From assembly GCA_003249555.1 (NCBI GenBank), contig QKIQ01000125.1, forward strand, positions 1-40,570: 40,570 nt of DNA. The letters are read 5' to 3'. Of the stretch, positions 16,636 through 24,916 are shown piece after piece. The stretch comes from Clostridia bacterium (GTDB taxonomy: Bacteria; Bacillota; Clostridia; Christensenellales; SZUA-584). The translations under genes and the position numbers were made by a program. The first letter of the stretch is position 1, and each line of letters opens with the position of its first letter. Under the pieces are notes generated by a model. That model had not been told where the DNA came from. It ran no database searches and saw only the letters and a program-made list of their open reading frames with translations.

Positions 16636-17134
16636 CCATTCCCCCGTTGTTATAGCCTTTGGTTTTTTTTCTTCTTTCTATGGCGCGGGTCATCTGTTCA
16701 ATATAATCGTCTTCAATCGCATCCCGCGATTCTGTGTCTTCCTGCTTCCTTTGCTTTGCTTGCATGCGAGCCTTAGCAAGCTCGTTAGGCGCGCTTTTCA
16801 CATTGGATAGAATTTGAGCAAACTTAGAAAGAGCACCTGCTCCCAAAGGAGCAGTGGGCTCGTTTTCAATTTCAGAAGCTTCTTCAATATTGACTTCGCC
16901 AAGAGATTGAATGGTTTGATTGGTCACACCGATAAGCAGACATTTATCACCCACCTTGGCCAGCATCAGTGATTTATCTTTTGCGATGCCCATGCGATCA
17001 AGGATAATAATATGCTTGCTTTTAATAATGCGTCTTGTTTTGCCCGAAAGGTACTTGGTTGTGAAATAAGCCGCGAGAAGCACGGCTACCATAATGACAA
17101 TATAAAAAAGCGTAGACCACCAATTGTCGCCCAT
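16628..17134 (-). CDS. fliO: Flagellar biosynthesis protein FliO
   Basis: A 168-residue protein with one membrane segment (about 8-28) and the FliO cytosolic domain (IILDRMGIAKDKSLMLAKVGDKCLLIGVT near 45-73). The C-terminal third is charged and variable. FliO assists FliP assembly into the export gate. GGGG precedes the ATG at suitable spacing. It directly follows fliE across a 74-bp gap; in most clusters the fliF-fliN genes lie between these two, which are missing here. Confidence 0.9.
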   Translation of the reverse strand: MGDNWWSTLFYIVIMVAVLLAAYFTTKYLSGKTRRIIKSKHIIILDRMGIAKDKSLMLAKVGDKCLLIGVTNQTIQSLGEVNIEEASEIENEPTAPLGAGALSKFAQILSNVKSAPNELAKARMQAKQRKQEDTESRDAIEDDYIEQMTRAIERRKKTKGYNNGGMDE

Positions 17135-17208
17135 GAGTTACCCCTTTCAGTCTACACTTTATATACCCTTATTGATTTTTATGAAACAGTTTTTATGCTA
17201 ACAGAAAA

Positions 17209-17502
17209 TTACACCTGCATGTTCATGACTTCTTTATAAGCGCTGATGACCTTGTTTCTTATTTGTATCGCGAGCTCCAATGCCAACTCCGCCTTTTGTG
17301 CTTCAATCACAGGTGTATGAAGATCATCCGTTTCTCCGGTCAGCAATGCGGCATTTTCATCCTGCACGGATCCTTCGGATTCCTGCGCGCTGTTTACCGC
17401 ATCGCTCAAGATATCAGTAAAGCTGCTTTCGCTTTGTGTTTTTTTAGAGCTGCCGATTGAATCAATGCTGGAGATAATACCACTTATTCCGTTAATCTGC
17501 AT
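17209..17502 (-). CDS. fliE: Flagellar hook-basal body complex protein FliE
   Basis: A 97-residue FliE of usual length. The C-terminal half (VIEAQKAELALELAIQIRNKVISAYKEVMNMQV) is the conserved helix that joins the MS ring to the rod. AAGGAGTGATC precedes the ATG. It forms the standard flgB-flgC-fliE group with 17 bp to flgC. Confidence 0.93.
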   Translation of the reverse strand: MQINGISGIISSIDSIGSSKKTQSESSFTDILSDAVNSAQESEGSVQDENAALLTGETDDLHTPVIEAQKAELALELAIQIRNKVISAYKEVMNMQV

Positions 17503-17519
17503 GTGTGATCACTCCTTCC

Positions 17520-17942
17520 TTAACCGCTGATCTCGAGCGCCTTGACCGCCATGCTTTTGGTCGCATTAATCGCTGTGACGTTCGCCTCATAAGAACGCGT
17601 GGCTGCCATCATGTCAATAATTTCCTCTGTTTCATCCACGTTTGGATACGCCACATAGCCATCCGCATTGGCATCCGGATGCGTCGGGTCATATTCATAT
17701 TCAAAATCGGATGAATCCTCGACAATTCCCGTTACCATTACGCCGCCGCCCGTCGCCGATTTCAACGCATCCGAAAATGCGGCCGGCTTTTCGCCCATCG
17801 CGACCACTCTTCTGCGGTAAGCCTCACCGTCTGCCGTTCTTGTGGTATCCGCGTTGGCGATATTCTCACTGATGACATTCATGCGTACACGCTGAGCCGT
17901 TAAGGCCGATGCGCTGATATCAAGCGATGATAAAAATCCCAT
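17520..17942 (-). CDS. flgC: Flagellar proximal rod protein FlgC
   Basis: A 140-residue FlgC. The N terminus LDISASALTAQRVRMNVISENIANADTT is the rod signature, and the C terminus has PNVDETEEIIDMMAATRSYEANVTAINATKSM, the FlgC-specific end. It is exported and polymerises in the proximal rod. A GGAG site precedes the ATG by 9 nt. A 6-bp gap separates it from flgB. Confidence 0.95.
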   Translation of the reverse strand: MGFLSSLDISASALTAQRVRMNVISENIANADTTRTADGEAYRRRVVAMGEKPAAFSDALKSATGGGVMVTGIVEDSSDFEYEYDPTHPDANADGYVAYPNVDETEEIIDMMAATRSYEANVTAINATKSMAVKALEISG

Positions 17943-17948
17943 AATTCT

Positions 17949-18347
17949 CTACTCCACATTATTGATTGCTGCGCTGAGCTTTCTGAATTCACTGGTTACC
18001 TGCTCAATCAGCGTGTTGTAATAGATCGTATTTTTGGCCAGCTCGGCGTTCTCATAATCAATGTCCACATTATTGCCGTCCAATCCGTTAGACGTCCCCG
18101 TGTTGGTTGTCACTGTGGCCTCCAAACTTTGCGATTGAAAATTGATATGCTTGTCACGTGTCTTTTTAGCAGCAAAGCTTTCACCGTTCAGTGCCGACTT
18201 AAAAGCGGATTCAAACGATACGGAAGAGCTCTTAAAACCCGGCGTATCCACATTGGCAATATTGTTGGTAATGACCTCGTTTTTTAGCCACGACGCATCC
18301 AGCCCTTTTTGCAAAATACTCGCATTGTTAAAAATTTTATCGATCAT
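17949..18347 (-). CDS. flgB: Flagellar proximal rod protein FlgB
   Basis: A 132-residue FlgB. It shows ASWLKNEVITNNIANVDTPGFKSSSVSFE near residues 19-47 and a C-terminal helix (LAKNTIYYNTLIEQVTSEF). FlgB is the first rod subunit exported, lying next to FliE. AAGGGATGG precedes the ATG. It is cotranscribed after a lytic transglycosylase gene, with an 11-bp gap. Confidence 0.95.
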   Translation of the reverse strand: MIDKIFNNASILQKGLDASWLKNEVITNNIANVDTPGFKSSSVSFESAFKSALNGESFAAKKTRDKHINFQSQSLEATVTTNTGTSNGLDGNNVDIDYENAELAKNTIYYNTLIEQVTSEFRKLSAAINNVE

Positions 18348-18358
18348 ATCGCCATCCC

Positions 18359-19018
18359 TTACTGAGCCGCAAACTGCTTATAGTATGCAAGCACCTTGTC
18401 CACATAGCCGCGAACCCCTTCCGATATCTGATTATACTGGGCGGGGTCATCCGGATTTGTGATATCGAGTTTGCCAATACGCCCCGGCCCTGTGTTATAA
18501 GCAGCAAGTGCAAGCCTTATATCGCCAAAGCGCTCTAGCTGCTGGCTTATGTATGTGCTGCCGCCCATTACATTCTGATAAGGGTCAAACGAATTTGTTA
18601 CGCCGAGAGACCTCGCAGTGCCCGGCATCAGCTGCATAAGCCCCTGCGCGCCCGCGCCCGATACCGCGTCTGAGCGAAACGAGGATTCCACTTGAATCAC
18701 AGCTTTAATCAGCGCCGGATCCAGCCCCGTGGCTTGCGCGGCATTGCTGACCGCCGCGTCGATCTCGCTTGTGGAAGCTGATGTCTTAAGACTGGAATAA
18801 TCGATGCCACCCGTGTTACTTATATAAGGGGGGGCACCAAAAGTATCGGGCATGCCGATGGACTGAGTGGTTTCGTCACACAGCGCCATTCGCCGCTCCA
18901 CCTCGTTCAATATATTCTCAAAAGCGCCGGTTGCGCCGCCGCACTTTGCGGTCTTCTCCTGAAGCAGGCTTTGAAACCGGCTGAGTTTTTCGATATATAT
19001 ACTCTCTACTCGATTCAT
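18359..19018 (-). CDS. Lytic transglycosylase of the flagellar rod operon
   Basis: A 219-residue protein with a C-terminal SLT lysozyme-like domain (about 92-215). The catalytic Glu111 lies in QVESSFRSDAVSGAGAQG, followed by LMQLMPGTARSLGV and ALAAYNTGPGRI, the three SLT motifs. These enzymes cleave the glycan chain to make 1,6-anhydromuropeptides. There is no Sec signal or membrane segment at the N terminus, so export may be through the flagellar gate, as for the muramidase part of FlgJ; this is inference. It stands directly upstream of flgB, consistent with opening peptidoglycan for the rod. The ATG at 19018 has no strong ribosome binding site. Confidence 0.88.
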   Translation of the reverse strand: MNRVESIYIEKLSRFQSLLQEKTAKCGGATGAFENILNEVERRMALCDETTQSIGMPDTFGAPPYISNTGGIDYSSLKTSASTSEIDAAVSNAAQATGLDPALIKAVIQVESSFRSDAVSGAGAQGLMQLMPGTARSLGVTNSFDPYQNVMGGSTYISQQLERFGDIRLALAAYNTGPGRIGKLDITNPDDPAQYNQISEGVRGYVDKVLAYYKQFAAQ

Positions 19019-19069
19019 ACAATAAACATATCGGTTAATTCCGCATATTTCTTTAGCGCAAGTTTTTCT

Positions 19070-20107
19070 TTAACGCACCAGACGCCTGTGCCATTCGTAA
19101 ATTTCTTGGGCAATCGCGCCCAGTGGCAGCTCTTTTTCCACCGCGCCGATTCGGTTTGCCACGGCAGGCATGCCGTAAACCACACACGTTTTCTGATTCT
19201 GCCCAATTGTGGAAGCACCGCTTTGCCGCATAGCCAGCAAACCCTTCGCCCCATCGCTGCCCATACCCGTCATAATAATGCCTAACCGATTAATACCCTT
19301 CAATTTTGCAATTGAATCAAATAAATAATCCACGGACGGACAATGGCCGCTGACTTTTTCGCCTTCCTTACATTCTACCGCATAGCCGCCGCCGTTTTTG
19401 ACCACGCTCATATGCAGTCCGCCCGGCGCAATCAACACCGTACCGGGTCTTATCACATCCTTATCCCTGGCCTCCTTGATTTCCATCGCACAGATATTGT
19501 TAAGACGCTCTGCGTATAACCTTGTGAACACAGGCGGCATATGCTGGACAATCAAAATACCGGGAAGATCACTGCCCAGCTCACGCAAAATACTGAGCGT
19601 GGCTTCGGTACCCCCAGTCGATGCGCCGATGGCGATAATGCCTTTTTTCGCCGCGGCACCTAATTCTCCAGAAGAAACATCTCTTGCCGGGCTATGCTTG
19701 TGCTGCCCCACCTTGGCAATGGAGGCAATTTTTATTTTCACCGTCATTTCGGAAATAAACTGCTGCTTGTCATGCTCAGTCTTTAATACGGGCTTATTGA
19801 TAAAGTCCACAGCACCCACATCCAATGCTTCAAACACGTTGCTGCTCACCGAGCTGATCACCACAACCGGCAGTGGGTATTGCGGCATCAGCTTTCTTAA
19901 AAACTCGATGCCGTTCATCTTGGGCATATTAATATCCAGAGTCATCACGCCTGGTTTTAGTTCAATAATCTTATCTCTTGCCTCATAAGGATCGGCCGCT
20001 TTGCCGACGATTTCTATTCCGGGATCAGCAGAAAGTGCGGAAGAAATAAACTCCCTCATAAACAAAGAATCATCAACAACCAAAACCCTTACAGCTCTTG
20101 TTGCCAT
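19070..20107 (-). CDS. cheB: Chemotaxis methylesterase/deamidase CheB
   Basis: About 345 residues. The receiver domain (6-125) has DD at 12-13 and phosphoacceptor Asp58 (TLDINMPKMNG). The C-terminal esterase domain has GASTGGTEA (catalytic Ser), VQHMPP (His) and MTGMGSDGA (Asp), a complete triad. CheB demethylates receptors, opposing CheR. An upstream GTG at 20116 overlaps the cheR stop, but the ATG at 20107 has AGGGTGA at better spacing. Its partners CheR and CheW lie upstream; CheA and CheY are in the divergent operon. Confidence 0.95.
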   Translation of the reverse strand: MATRAVRVLVVDDSLFMREFISSALSADPGIEIVGKAADPYEARDKIIELKPGVMTLDINMPKMNGIEFLRKLMPQYPLPVVVISSVSSNVFEALDVGAVDFINKPVLKTEHDKQQFISEMTVKIKIASIAKVGQHKHSPARDVSSGELGAAAKKGIIAIGASTGGTEATLSILRELGSDLPGILIVQHMPPVFTRLYAERLNNICAMEIKEARDKDVIRPGTVLIAPGGLHMSVVKNGGGYAVECKEGEKVSGHCPSVDYLFDSIAKLKGINRLGIIMTGMGSDGAKGLLAMRQSGASTIGQNQKTCVVYGMPAVANRIGAVEKELPLGAIAQEIYEWHRRLVR

Positions 20108-20112
20108 AGCAG

Positions 20113-20928
20113 TCACCCTACCTTTTGATATACGGATGGCATCACATTCTTGAACCTGTAATCGCCTCTATCAATTGTCTCAGATTGTCCGATAAAAAGA
20201 TACCCCCCAATGTCAATAGATTCATAGAACTTTTGAATCAGCGCTCTTTTTGTCTGCTCATTAAAATAGATCATCACATTGCGGCAGAAGATCACATGAA
20301 ACTTCTTCTTGAAAGGAAATCGCTCCTCCAAAAGATTGAACCGCCTGAAGACCACCTCTTTTTTAAGCGCATCCCCAACCTGCCATGAGCCGTCATGCTG
20401 CTTATTAAAATACGTCATCTTCCAATTTGACGGCACGCTTTTCAGGCAATCGTCATCATAAACGCCGCTTTTGGCTGCATCCAGAGCTTTTAATGATATA
20501 TCTGTGGCCAATATTGTGGAATCCCAGTTCACTTTGTCCTTGCCAAAATAGTCAGAAACCAACATCGCCAGCGTATACGGTTCCTGCCCCGTGGAACAGC
20601 CTGCGCTCCAGATACGCAGATCGTGATCTTTCACATTTGCTGCCAGCTCGCTCAGCACACGGTCTTTAAACAGCCGAAAATGATCCCATTCACGCATGAA
20701 ATACGAATAATTAGTTGTGAGACGGTTGAGTATCTGATTAACCTCCGCCCCCGTGGTATCACTGAACACATATTCCAGAAAGGATGTGTAATCAGCAAAC
20801 CCTTTGCTCACCAAATAGTTGTTGAGTCTGCTTTCAATCAGAGTGCGTTTTTTAGTGAGATTGATGCCGAAGTTCTTTTGCAGATACTCGACAAGCATAT
20901 AAAAGTCTTTGTCATTAATTGCTATCAT
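20113..20928 (-). CDS. cheR: Chemotaxis receptor methyltransferase CheR
   Basis: About 271 residues. N-terminal helical domain, then the SAM-binding loop IWSAGCSTGQEPYTLAML, ATDISLKALDAAKSGVYDD, and the C-terminal VIFCRNVMIYFNEQTKRALI segment. It methylates glutamates of chemoreceptors using SAM. The ATG at 20928 is chosen: TTGGAG lies 5 nt upstream and gives the normal CheR N terminus. A GTG at 20970 would add 14 atypical residues. No chemoreceptor gene is in the window. Confidence 0.95.
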   Translation of the reverse strand: MIAINDKDFYMLVEYLQKNFGINLTKKRTLIESRLNNYLVSKGFADYTSFLEYVFSDTTGAEVNQILNRLTTNYSYFMREWDHFRLFKDRVLSELAANVKDHDLRIWSAGCSTGQEPYTLAMLVSDYFGKDKVNWDSTILATDISLKALDAAKSGVYDDDCLKSVPSNWKMTYFNKQHDGSWQVGDALKKEVVFRRFNLLEERFPFKKKFHVIFCRNVMIYFNEQTKRALIQKFYESIDIGGYLFIGQSETIDRGDYRFKNVMPSVYQKVG

Positions 20929-20988
20929 AGATCTCCAAAGTACGCAATGGGAGAATAATCCCCCCAGCACATCCGTTAATTTTTATTA

Positions 20989-20994
20989 ATTATA
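20989..20994 (-). promoter_or_regulatory. Possible -10 element upstream of cheR
   Basis: TATAAT on the minus strand (20994-20989), with no good -35 at standard spacing. It lies in the 138-bp gap between cheW and cheR, downstream of a weak terminator. If real, it would start the cheR-to-swrB unit about 60 nt before the cheR ATG. Confidence 0.35.
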
Positions 20995-21033
20995 TCCTTG
21001 TATTGGTAACAAAAAGCCATATAGATAAAAACA

Positions 21034-21048
21034 CGGCATATTTTGCCG
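21034..21048 (-). terminator. Weak terminator after cheW
   Basis: CGGCA and TGCCG pair across a 5-nt loop, followed on the minus strand by TGTTTTTATC. The stem is only 5 bp, so termination may be partial. It would separate the fliK-to-cheW genes from cheR and those after it. Confidence 0.5.
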
Positions 21049-21066
21049 GTTTTTATTGCGTATATG

Positions 21067-21558
21067 CTATTCGATTTCGCTGATCTCCTGCGCTTCCTGC
21101 TCGTCAAAAAGCTTTTTACAGTCGAGCAGCAGTGTGACTTCATCGCCTATCTTCCCGATACCCCGGATATACCGGTTTCGGATACCCGATTTATAGCTCG
21201 GCGGCGGCGAAATGTCCTCATCCTCAATGGTGAGAACCTCAGCAACCTTGTCCACAATCAGTCCGACAACCATTTCCTGTGTATCCACGACAACGATACA
21301 TGTCCGATCGTCATATTCAATGGCTTCTTTATTGAACTTAAGACGCATGTCGATAACAGGAATAATTTTACCGCGCAGATTAATGATTCCCTTGATGTAT
21401 TCCGCCACTTCAGGTATCTTTGTAATCTGCTGCAGGCCAATAATCTCTGTGACATATTCAATCTCGATGCCATAAATCTCTTCACCGAGATTAAACGTTA
21501 AAAACCTGCCGTGCTGCGTATCCTCTTCCTGTTCAAACAGTTCGTTTTCGATATTCAT
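21067..21558 (-). CDS. cheW: Chemotaxis adaptor CheW
   Basis: A 163-residue CheW: RFLTFNLGEEIYGIEIEYVTEI, then IINLRGKIIPVIDMRLKF, and VDKVAEVLTIEDEDI. It joins chemoreceptors to CheA in the signalling array. GAGGAGGAG precedes the ATG. The C-terminal tail is acidic. It lies at the end of the fliD-proximal group, after the yaaR-like gene, and is followed by a weak terminator. Confidence 0.95.
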   Translation of the reverse strand: MNIENELFEQEEDTQHGRFLTFNLGEEIYGIEIEYVTEIIGLQQITKIPEVAEYIKGIINLRGKIIPVIDMRLKFNKEAIEYDDRTCIVVVDTQEMVVGLIVDKVAEVLTIEDEDISPPPSYKSGIRNRYIRGIGKIGDEVTLLLDCKKLFDEQEAQEISEIE

Positions 21559-21593
21559 CGTTTTCTCCTCCTCTTATTTACTGTGAAGTGTCT

Positions 21594-22046
21594 CTATAAG
21601 AACAGATCCACTAACATCCCCCGTATATCGTCCACCATCTGCAGCAGACGTAAATTATCCCGTTGATCGGACAGAATTTGCTTGGCAAGCTCTTCAAGCT
21701 TCTGGTTGACGCTTCGAACCACTAAAAAAACCTTGTGTCTGCCTCTTGCGTCAAACACGTTTGATTTAATACAGGCAAAAGCGTTGCTGGCCGCTTCGCC
21801 AAGCAACTCGCTAATAAGCATTCTGTATTCTTGAAATGCTTTTATATCCGCCTTTTCCTTTATCTTTTCGCCCTGTTTGTATATCTTTTCCTGCAAATCA
21901 GCAAGATAGCGTTGATACTGAGTTTCATTCAGCGTGGTCAGCTGACGAAAAAAAGCCGTACTACGGCCCGCGGCAGCCTGTCTGTCGGTCGCTACGTAAT
22001 GTTCCTTATTATCCTTAACAATGTGGTTGATATCTGTAACCTTCAT
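21594..22046 (-). CDS. yaaR: YaaR-family (DUF327) protein
   Basis: A 150-residue helical protein. Family traits are FFRQLTTLNETQYQRYLADLQEKI and FQEYRMLISELLGEAASNAF, with VFDARGRHKVFLVVRSVNQKLEELA near the centre. DUF327 proteins occur in Bacillota, often in flagellar loci in Clostridia; their function is not established. Here it sits between the fliT-like gene and cheW, so a motility-related role is likely only by association. The ribosome binding site (GGCGGGG) is moderate. Confidence 0.8.
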   Translation of the reverse strand: MKVTDINHIVKDNKEHYVATDRQAAAGRSTAFFRQLTTLNETQYQRYLADLQEKIYKQGEKIKEKADIKAFQEYRMLISELLGEAASNAFACIKSNVFDARGRHKVFLVVRSVNQKLEELAKQILSDQRDNLRLLQMVDDIRGMLVDLFL

Positions 22047-22069
22047 GAATACGACCCCGCCGTGATTGC

Positions 22070-22489
22070 TTACTTCTTTTCGTCAAAGTAAAACGCTTCA
22101 TTCTTTTTATACACTTTTGAGTATTGCCCAATCCCCTTTTTTTGTTCATTCAAGCTGCGAATCTGCGCCCTGTATTGCTCAATCTTTTTCTGAGCCGCCT
22201 GCGCATTTTGCTCGTCTGTTTTGAGTATCTCTCGTATAATGTCCTGGGACTGCTGCCTGAGCGATGTCACCTGTTCATCTTCGTTCTTTGGCATCTGCCT
22301 TTCCATTCTCGTAAACGCGTCAATCTTGCTGATAATTTCTTCTCTTTTCTGCAAGCCTTCGGAAAACATTTCCACTTTATCATTTTCCAGCAATACTCCA
22401 AATTGCATGGTCAAGTCGCGCATCTGTGAAAGCAGTTCCTTTTTATGCCCCAAAAGACCTAACAAATTTTCACGCTCCCGCGTATTCAT
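22070..22489 (-). CDS. Probable FliT/FlgN-like flagellar chaperone
   Basis: A 139-residue, almost wholly helical, highly charged protein. No enzyme motif. It starts with ATG overlapping the fliS stop by 4 bp, the place where fliT is found in many genomes. FliT-type proteins bind FliD in the cytoplasm before export. The pattern of a helical hairpin with ILKTDEQNAQAAQKKIEQY in the second half is consistent with FlgN/FliT-like folds. Sequence families are weakly conserved, so the assignment is mainly positional. Confidence 0.6.
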   Translation of the reverse strand: MNTRERENLLGLLGHKKELLSQMRDLTMQFGVLLENDKVEMFSEGLQKREEIISKIDAFTRMERQMPKNEDEQVTSLRQQSQDIIREILKTDEQNAQAAQKKIEQYRAQIRSLNEQKKGIGQYSKVYKKNEAFYFDEKK

Positions 22490-22893
22490 TCGCCATCCTG
22501 TCCTGCGGCATACAAACCGCCTTTGTTTTCATTATGAACCTGTTCCCATGCATTACGCAAGCTGGTCAAAATCCCTATCAGCGGTTCTATATCTTCTGCC
22601 CGTTTGGATGCGTTAATACTGGCAATTTGATGATGCACAAACTCATAAAGCTTAAGCAGATCCTGCGCGATGCCATAGCTTAAATCCAGCCCCATCATAA
22701 GCTCCATGACGATATCCTGCGCATTCTGAAGATGGGCATTGGCCGCCTCAATTTCATTGCCGCCTATGGAAATTTGCGCCTGACGGAGCTTTTTTATAAG
22801 ACCGTTATAAAGCATAATCACCAACTCCATCGGATTGGCCATCATCACGTTGTGTTTTTTATACTGTTGATATGAATTGGTCATAGCGCTCAT
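22486..22893 (-). CDS. fliS: Flagellin export chaperone FliS
   Basis: A 135-residue FliS. Diagnostic segments are NSYQQYKKHNVMMANPMELVIMLYNGLIKKL near the N terminus and HLQNAQDIVMELMMGLDLSYGIAQDLLKLYEFVHHQI, the helices that wrap flagellin. It prevents flagellin from polymerising in the cytoplasm. AAGGAG lies 10 nt before the ATG. Follows fliD as usual, although flagellin itself is not in this window. Confidence 0.95.
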   Translation of the reverse strand: MSAMTNSYQQYKKHNVMMANPMELVIMLYNGLIKKLRQAQISIGGNEIEAANAHLQNAQDIVMELMMGLDLSYGIAQDLLKLYEFVHHQIASINASKRAEDIEPLIGILTSLRNAWEQVHNENKGGLYAAGQDGE

Positions 22894-22923
22894 TTTCTCT
22901 ATACTCCTTATAATGAACTAAGT

Positions 22924-24447
22924 TTATGAATTTGTCGAGGAGAACATTGAAGAAAGCCAGCTCGACTGACTGTTCATCTCTGCCAACGCGGTTTCCATTG
23001 CGCTGAATCTCAAGTACAAAGTTTCCTGCTTATCATAATATTTGTCTTCTAGAGACTCCACATATTCCTTAGAATCCGAAATCTGTGCTTCCAGTGACGA
23101 GAGAGATGCGTCTGTGGCCAGCTCCGTATAGTCCAGAAACGCATTGGATATCCGCACCATCAAGCCCGATTCATTGAACTTCGTGGTTTTATCCGTGGAA
23201 GACGATGTTTGTGTAAACAAGCTGGTGACCGCATCAGGATTATTTTCCAACGCATCGCGGAGCTTATCCTCATCCAGTGTGATTTTGGCGCCATCGCCAT
23301 ACTTGCCAGTGGTCAGGCCGATATCAGAAAGCGACAAGCCCGTTCCCTCCACCTTTGTGTAGAGCGCTGACCTAACCTTGGTCAGCAGCGAGGATATTCC
23401 CGAATCGTTGTGGAGCACGCCGCTCTTGGCCTGCTTCTCCCAATCCTCAATTTCAGACTCCGACATTTCTTCTTTTTGCGTATCCGTCAGCGGTGAATAA
23501 GAGCGATACACATCTTCACCGATCATGTCCTGAAGCTTGCCGATCAGCTCGTTGTAAGAATCGACGAACGCGGTAATCTTATCGATCGTGGTGTCGACAT
23601 TCTTATCTACCATGAATGATATCGGCGTCGACGGTGATTCATTCTTGAGCGTGTACGTGATGCCATCGATCGTGAATGTGTTGCTGGATTTTTCGACATT
23701 ATAGCCGTCTATGTTCAGCATAGCATCCTGCCCGTTATACGTACCTGCATCTATGCCAAAGGCACTGTTGCCCGCCTCAAACGCGTTGCCAGCAGTGTTG
23801 ACAATTGTAACTGCGCTTGCGCTTCCTGTGGTTTTCGACGCGATTGTGAATCCGTCCTTCAAGCTGCTGTAGCTGATCGTGACACCCGCGTCCGACGCGT
23901 TGATCTGACTCATCATGTCATTAAGCAGCGTGTCCTTAGAAAAAGTAAAGTCCGTACCGTTGATGGAAAACTTGATATTGTCATCCACGTCAAACGTCAA
24001 AGGTGTATTAAAGCTTAGGTCTTCCAGCGCCGTGTTTTTGCTGATTTCGGTAGAAAAGATATCTTCGCTGGCGGCCCCGGCCGTTGCGGACGTGGCAAGC
24101 TGTGTGATGCTGTTGATCGTCACCTTTCCGGTATTGGCGGATGAACCCGCCTTAACCGTGACCGCACTCGTATCCGTCAGCATCGTCACATCAAAGGAAC
24201 TGTATGACGAAGCAGACATCATATTCGTATTCGGACTGAGCACGCTCAGGTTGGTTTCGCGAAACGCCTTGAGCAAAGAGTTGACCTCCCGCAGCGCGTC
24301 CGCCTTCCACTGCAGCTTGGTCGTCGTCTGGTTCTGCCTGTCTATGCGCGACTGGTCGATCTGCAACATGCCGGTTACGAGTGTATCAATATCAAGACCA
24401 GATGCCAAACCGGTTACGCGATTCGTTGTCACTGGATTAATAGCCAT
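22924..24447 (-). CDS. fliD: Flagellar filament cap protein FliD
   Basis: A 507-residue FliD. N-terminal NRVTGLASGLDIDTLVTGMLQ and the C-terminal coiled coil (YVESLEDKYYDKQETLYLRFSAMETALAEMNSQSSWL) are the conserved ends, with Ser/Thr-rich middle domains. FliD caps the filament and folds exported flagellin. AAGGAGG precedes the ATG. A 157-bp gap upstream hints at its own promoter. Confidence 0.95.
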   Translation of the reverse strand: MAINPVTTNRVTGLASGLDIDTLVTGMLQIDQSRIDRQNQTTTKLQWKADALREVNSLLKAFRETNLSVLSPNTNMMSASSYSSFDVTMLTDTSAVTVKAGSSANTGKVTINSITQLATSATAGAASEDIFSTEISKNTALEDLSFNTPLTFDVDDNIKFSINGTDFTFSKDTLLNDMMSQINASDAGVTISYSSLKDGFTIASKTTGSASAVTIVNTAGNAFEAGNSAFGIDAGTYNGQDAMLNIDGYNVEKSSNTFTIDGITYTLKNESPSTPISFMVDKNVDTTIDKITAFVDSYNELIGKLQDMIGEDVYRSYSPLTDTQKEEMSESEIEDWEKQAKSGVLHNDSGISSLLTKVRSALYTKVEGTGLSLSDIGLTTGKYGDGAKITLDEDKLRDALENNPDAVTSLFTQTSSSTDKTTKFNESGLMVRISNAFLDYTELATDASLSSLEAQISDSKEYVESLEDKYYDKQETLYLRFSAMETALAEMNSQSSWLSSMFSSTNS

Positions 24448-24604
24448 AATTTTTTCCTCCTTAAACCCATTTTCTTATGGATCTATGCATGGGCATAGTA
24501 TTTTACCTTCGGCAAGCTCGCATTATATCGACGTAAACGCCGTGACCACCGGCCTTCTCAGGTCGGCAATGTTTTTCCCCTTTGCATATAACTATATCTA
24601 AATA
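24448..24604 (-). other. Intergenic region upstream of fliD
   Basis: 157 bp between the flhX-like gene and fliD. A TATAAT lies at 24527-24522 on the minus strand without a recognisable -35. There is an imperfect hairpin (CCGACCT/AGGCCGG near 24545-24565) with no T tract, so it is not a terminator. I see no full sigma-28 site. A promoter for fliD-fliS is plausible but not shown. Confidence 0.3.
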
Positions 24605-24916
24605 TCAACGTAATTTATCCAATCCAAACCGCGAACCGTACTTTGCATCCATATTGTTTACAAATATAAGTATTTCCGCAACCACTTTGTAGAGCTCTTC
24701 GGGTATCTCATCTCCCACGCTCATCTTCTGAAGCACACCGGACAGTTTTTGATCCTGAACAACCTGTATATTGTTCTCGTGCGCAGATTCCACCATCCGC
24801 CGAGCGACATAACCTTTGCCCAGCGCCACGACATAAGGCGCGTTATCATCCAGCGCGTTATATTTGAGTGCGGCGGCCTCGGTCATTTGCTGATCCTTGC
24901 CCTTGTCCTGCGTCAT
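24605..24916 (-). CDS. Stand-alone FlhB C-terminal-domain protein (FlhX/YlqH type)
   Basis: A 103-residue protein matching only the cytosolic end of FlhB: AAALKY, APYVVALGKGYVARRMVESA, and DEIPEELYKVVAEILIFV. It lacks membrane segments and the NPTH cleavage motif, so it resembles the product of FlhB autocleavage. Such FlhX proteins can substitute for the FlhB C-terminal part in some bacteria. It overlaps the fliK stop by 4 bp; full-length flhB is at 13636. Confidence 0.88.
   Translation of the reverse strand: MTQDKGKDQQMTEAAALKYNALDDNAPYVVALGKGYVARRMVESAHENNIQVVQDQKLSGVLQKMSVGDEIPEELYKVVAEILIFVNNMDAKYGSRFGLDKLR

Noticed and set aside
19015..19070. Protein-like tail (LALKKYAELTDMFIV) in another frame after cheB, suggesting a frameshift
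   Set aside because: CheB already has a normal length and complete catalytic triad, so no frameshift is needed; the tail frame is a shadow of cheB.
24540..24575. Hairpin upstream of fliD as a terminator
   Set aside because: The stem has an internal mismatch and no T tract on either strand.
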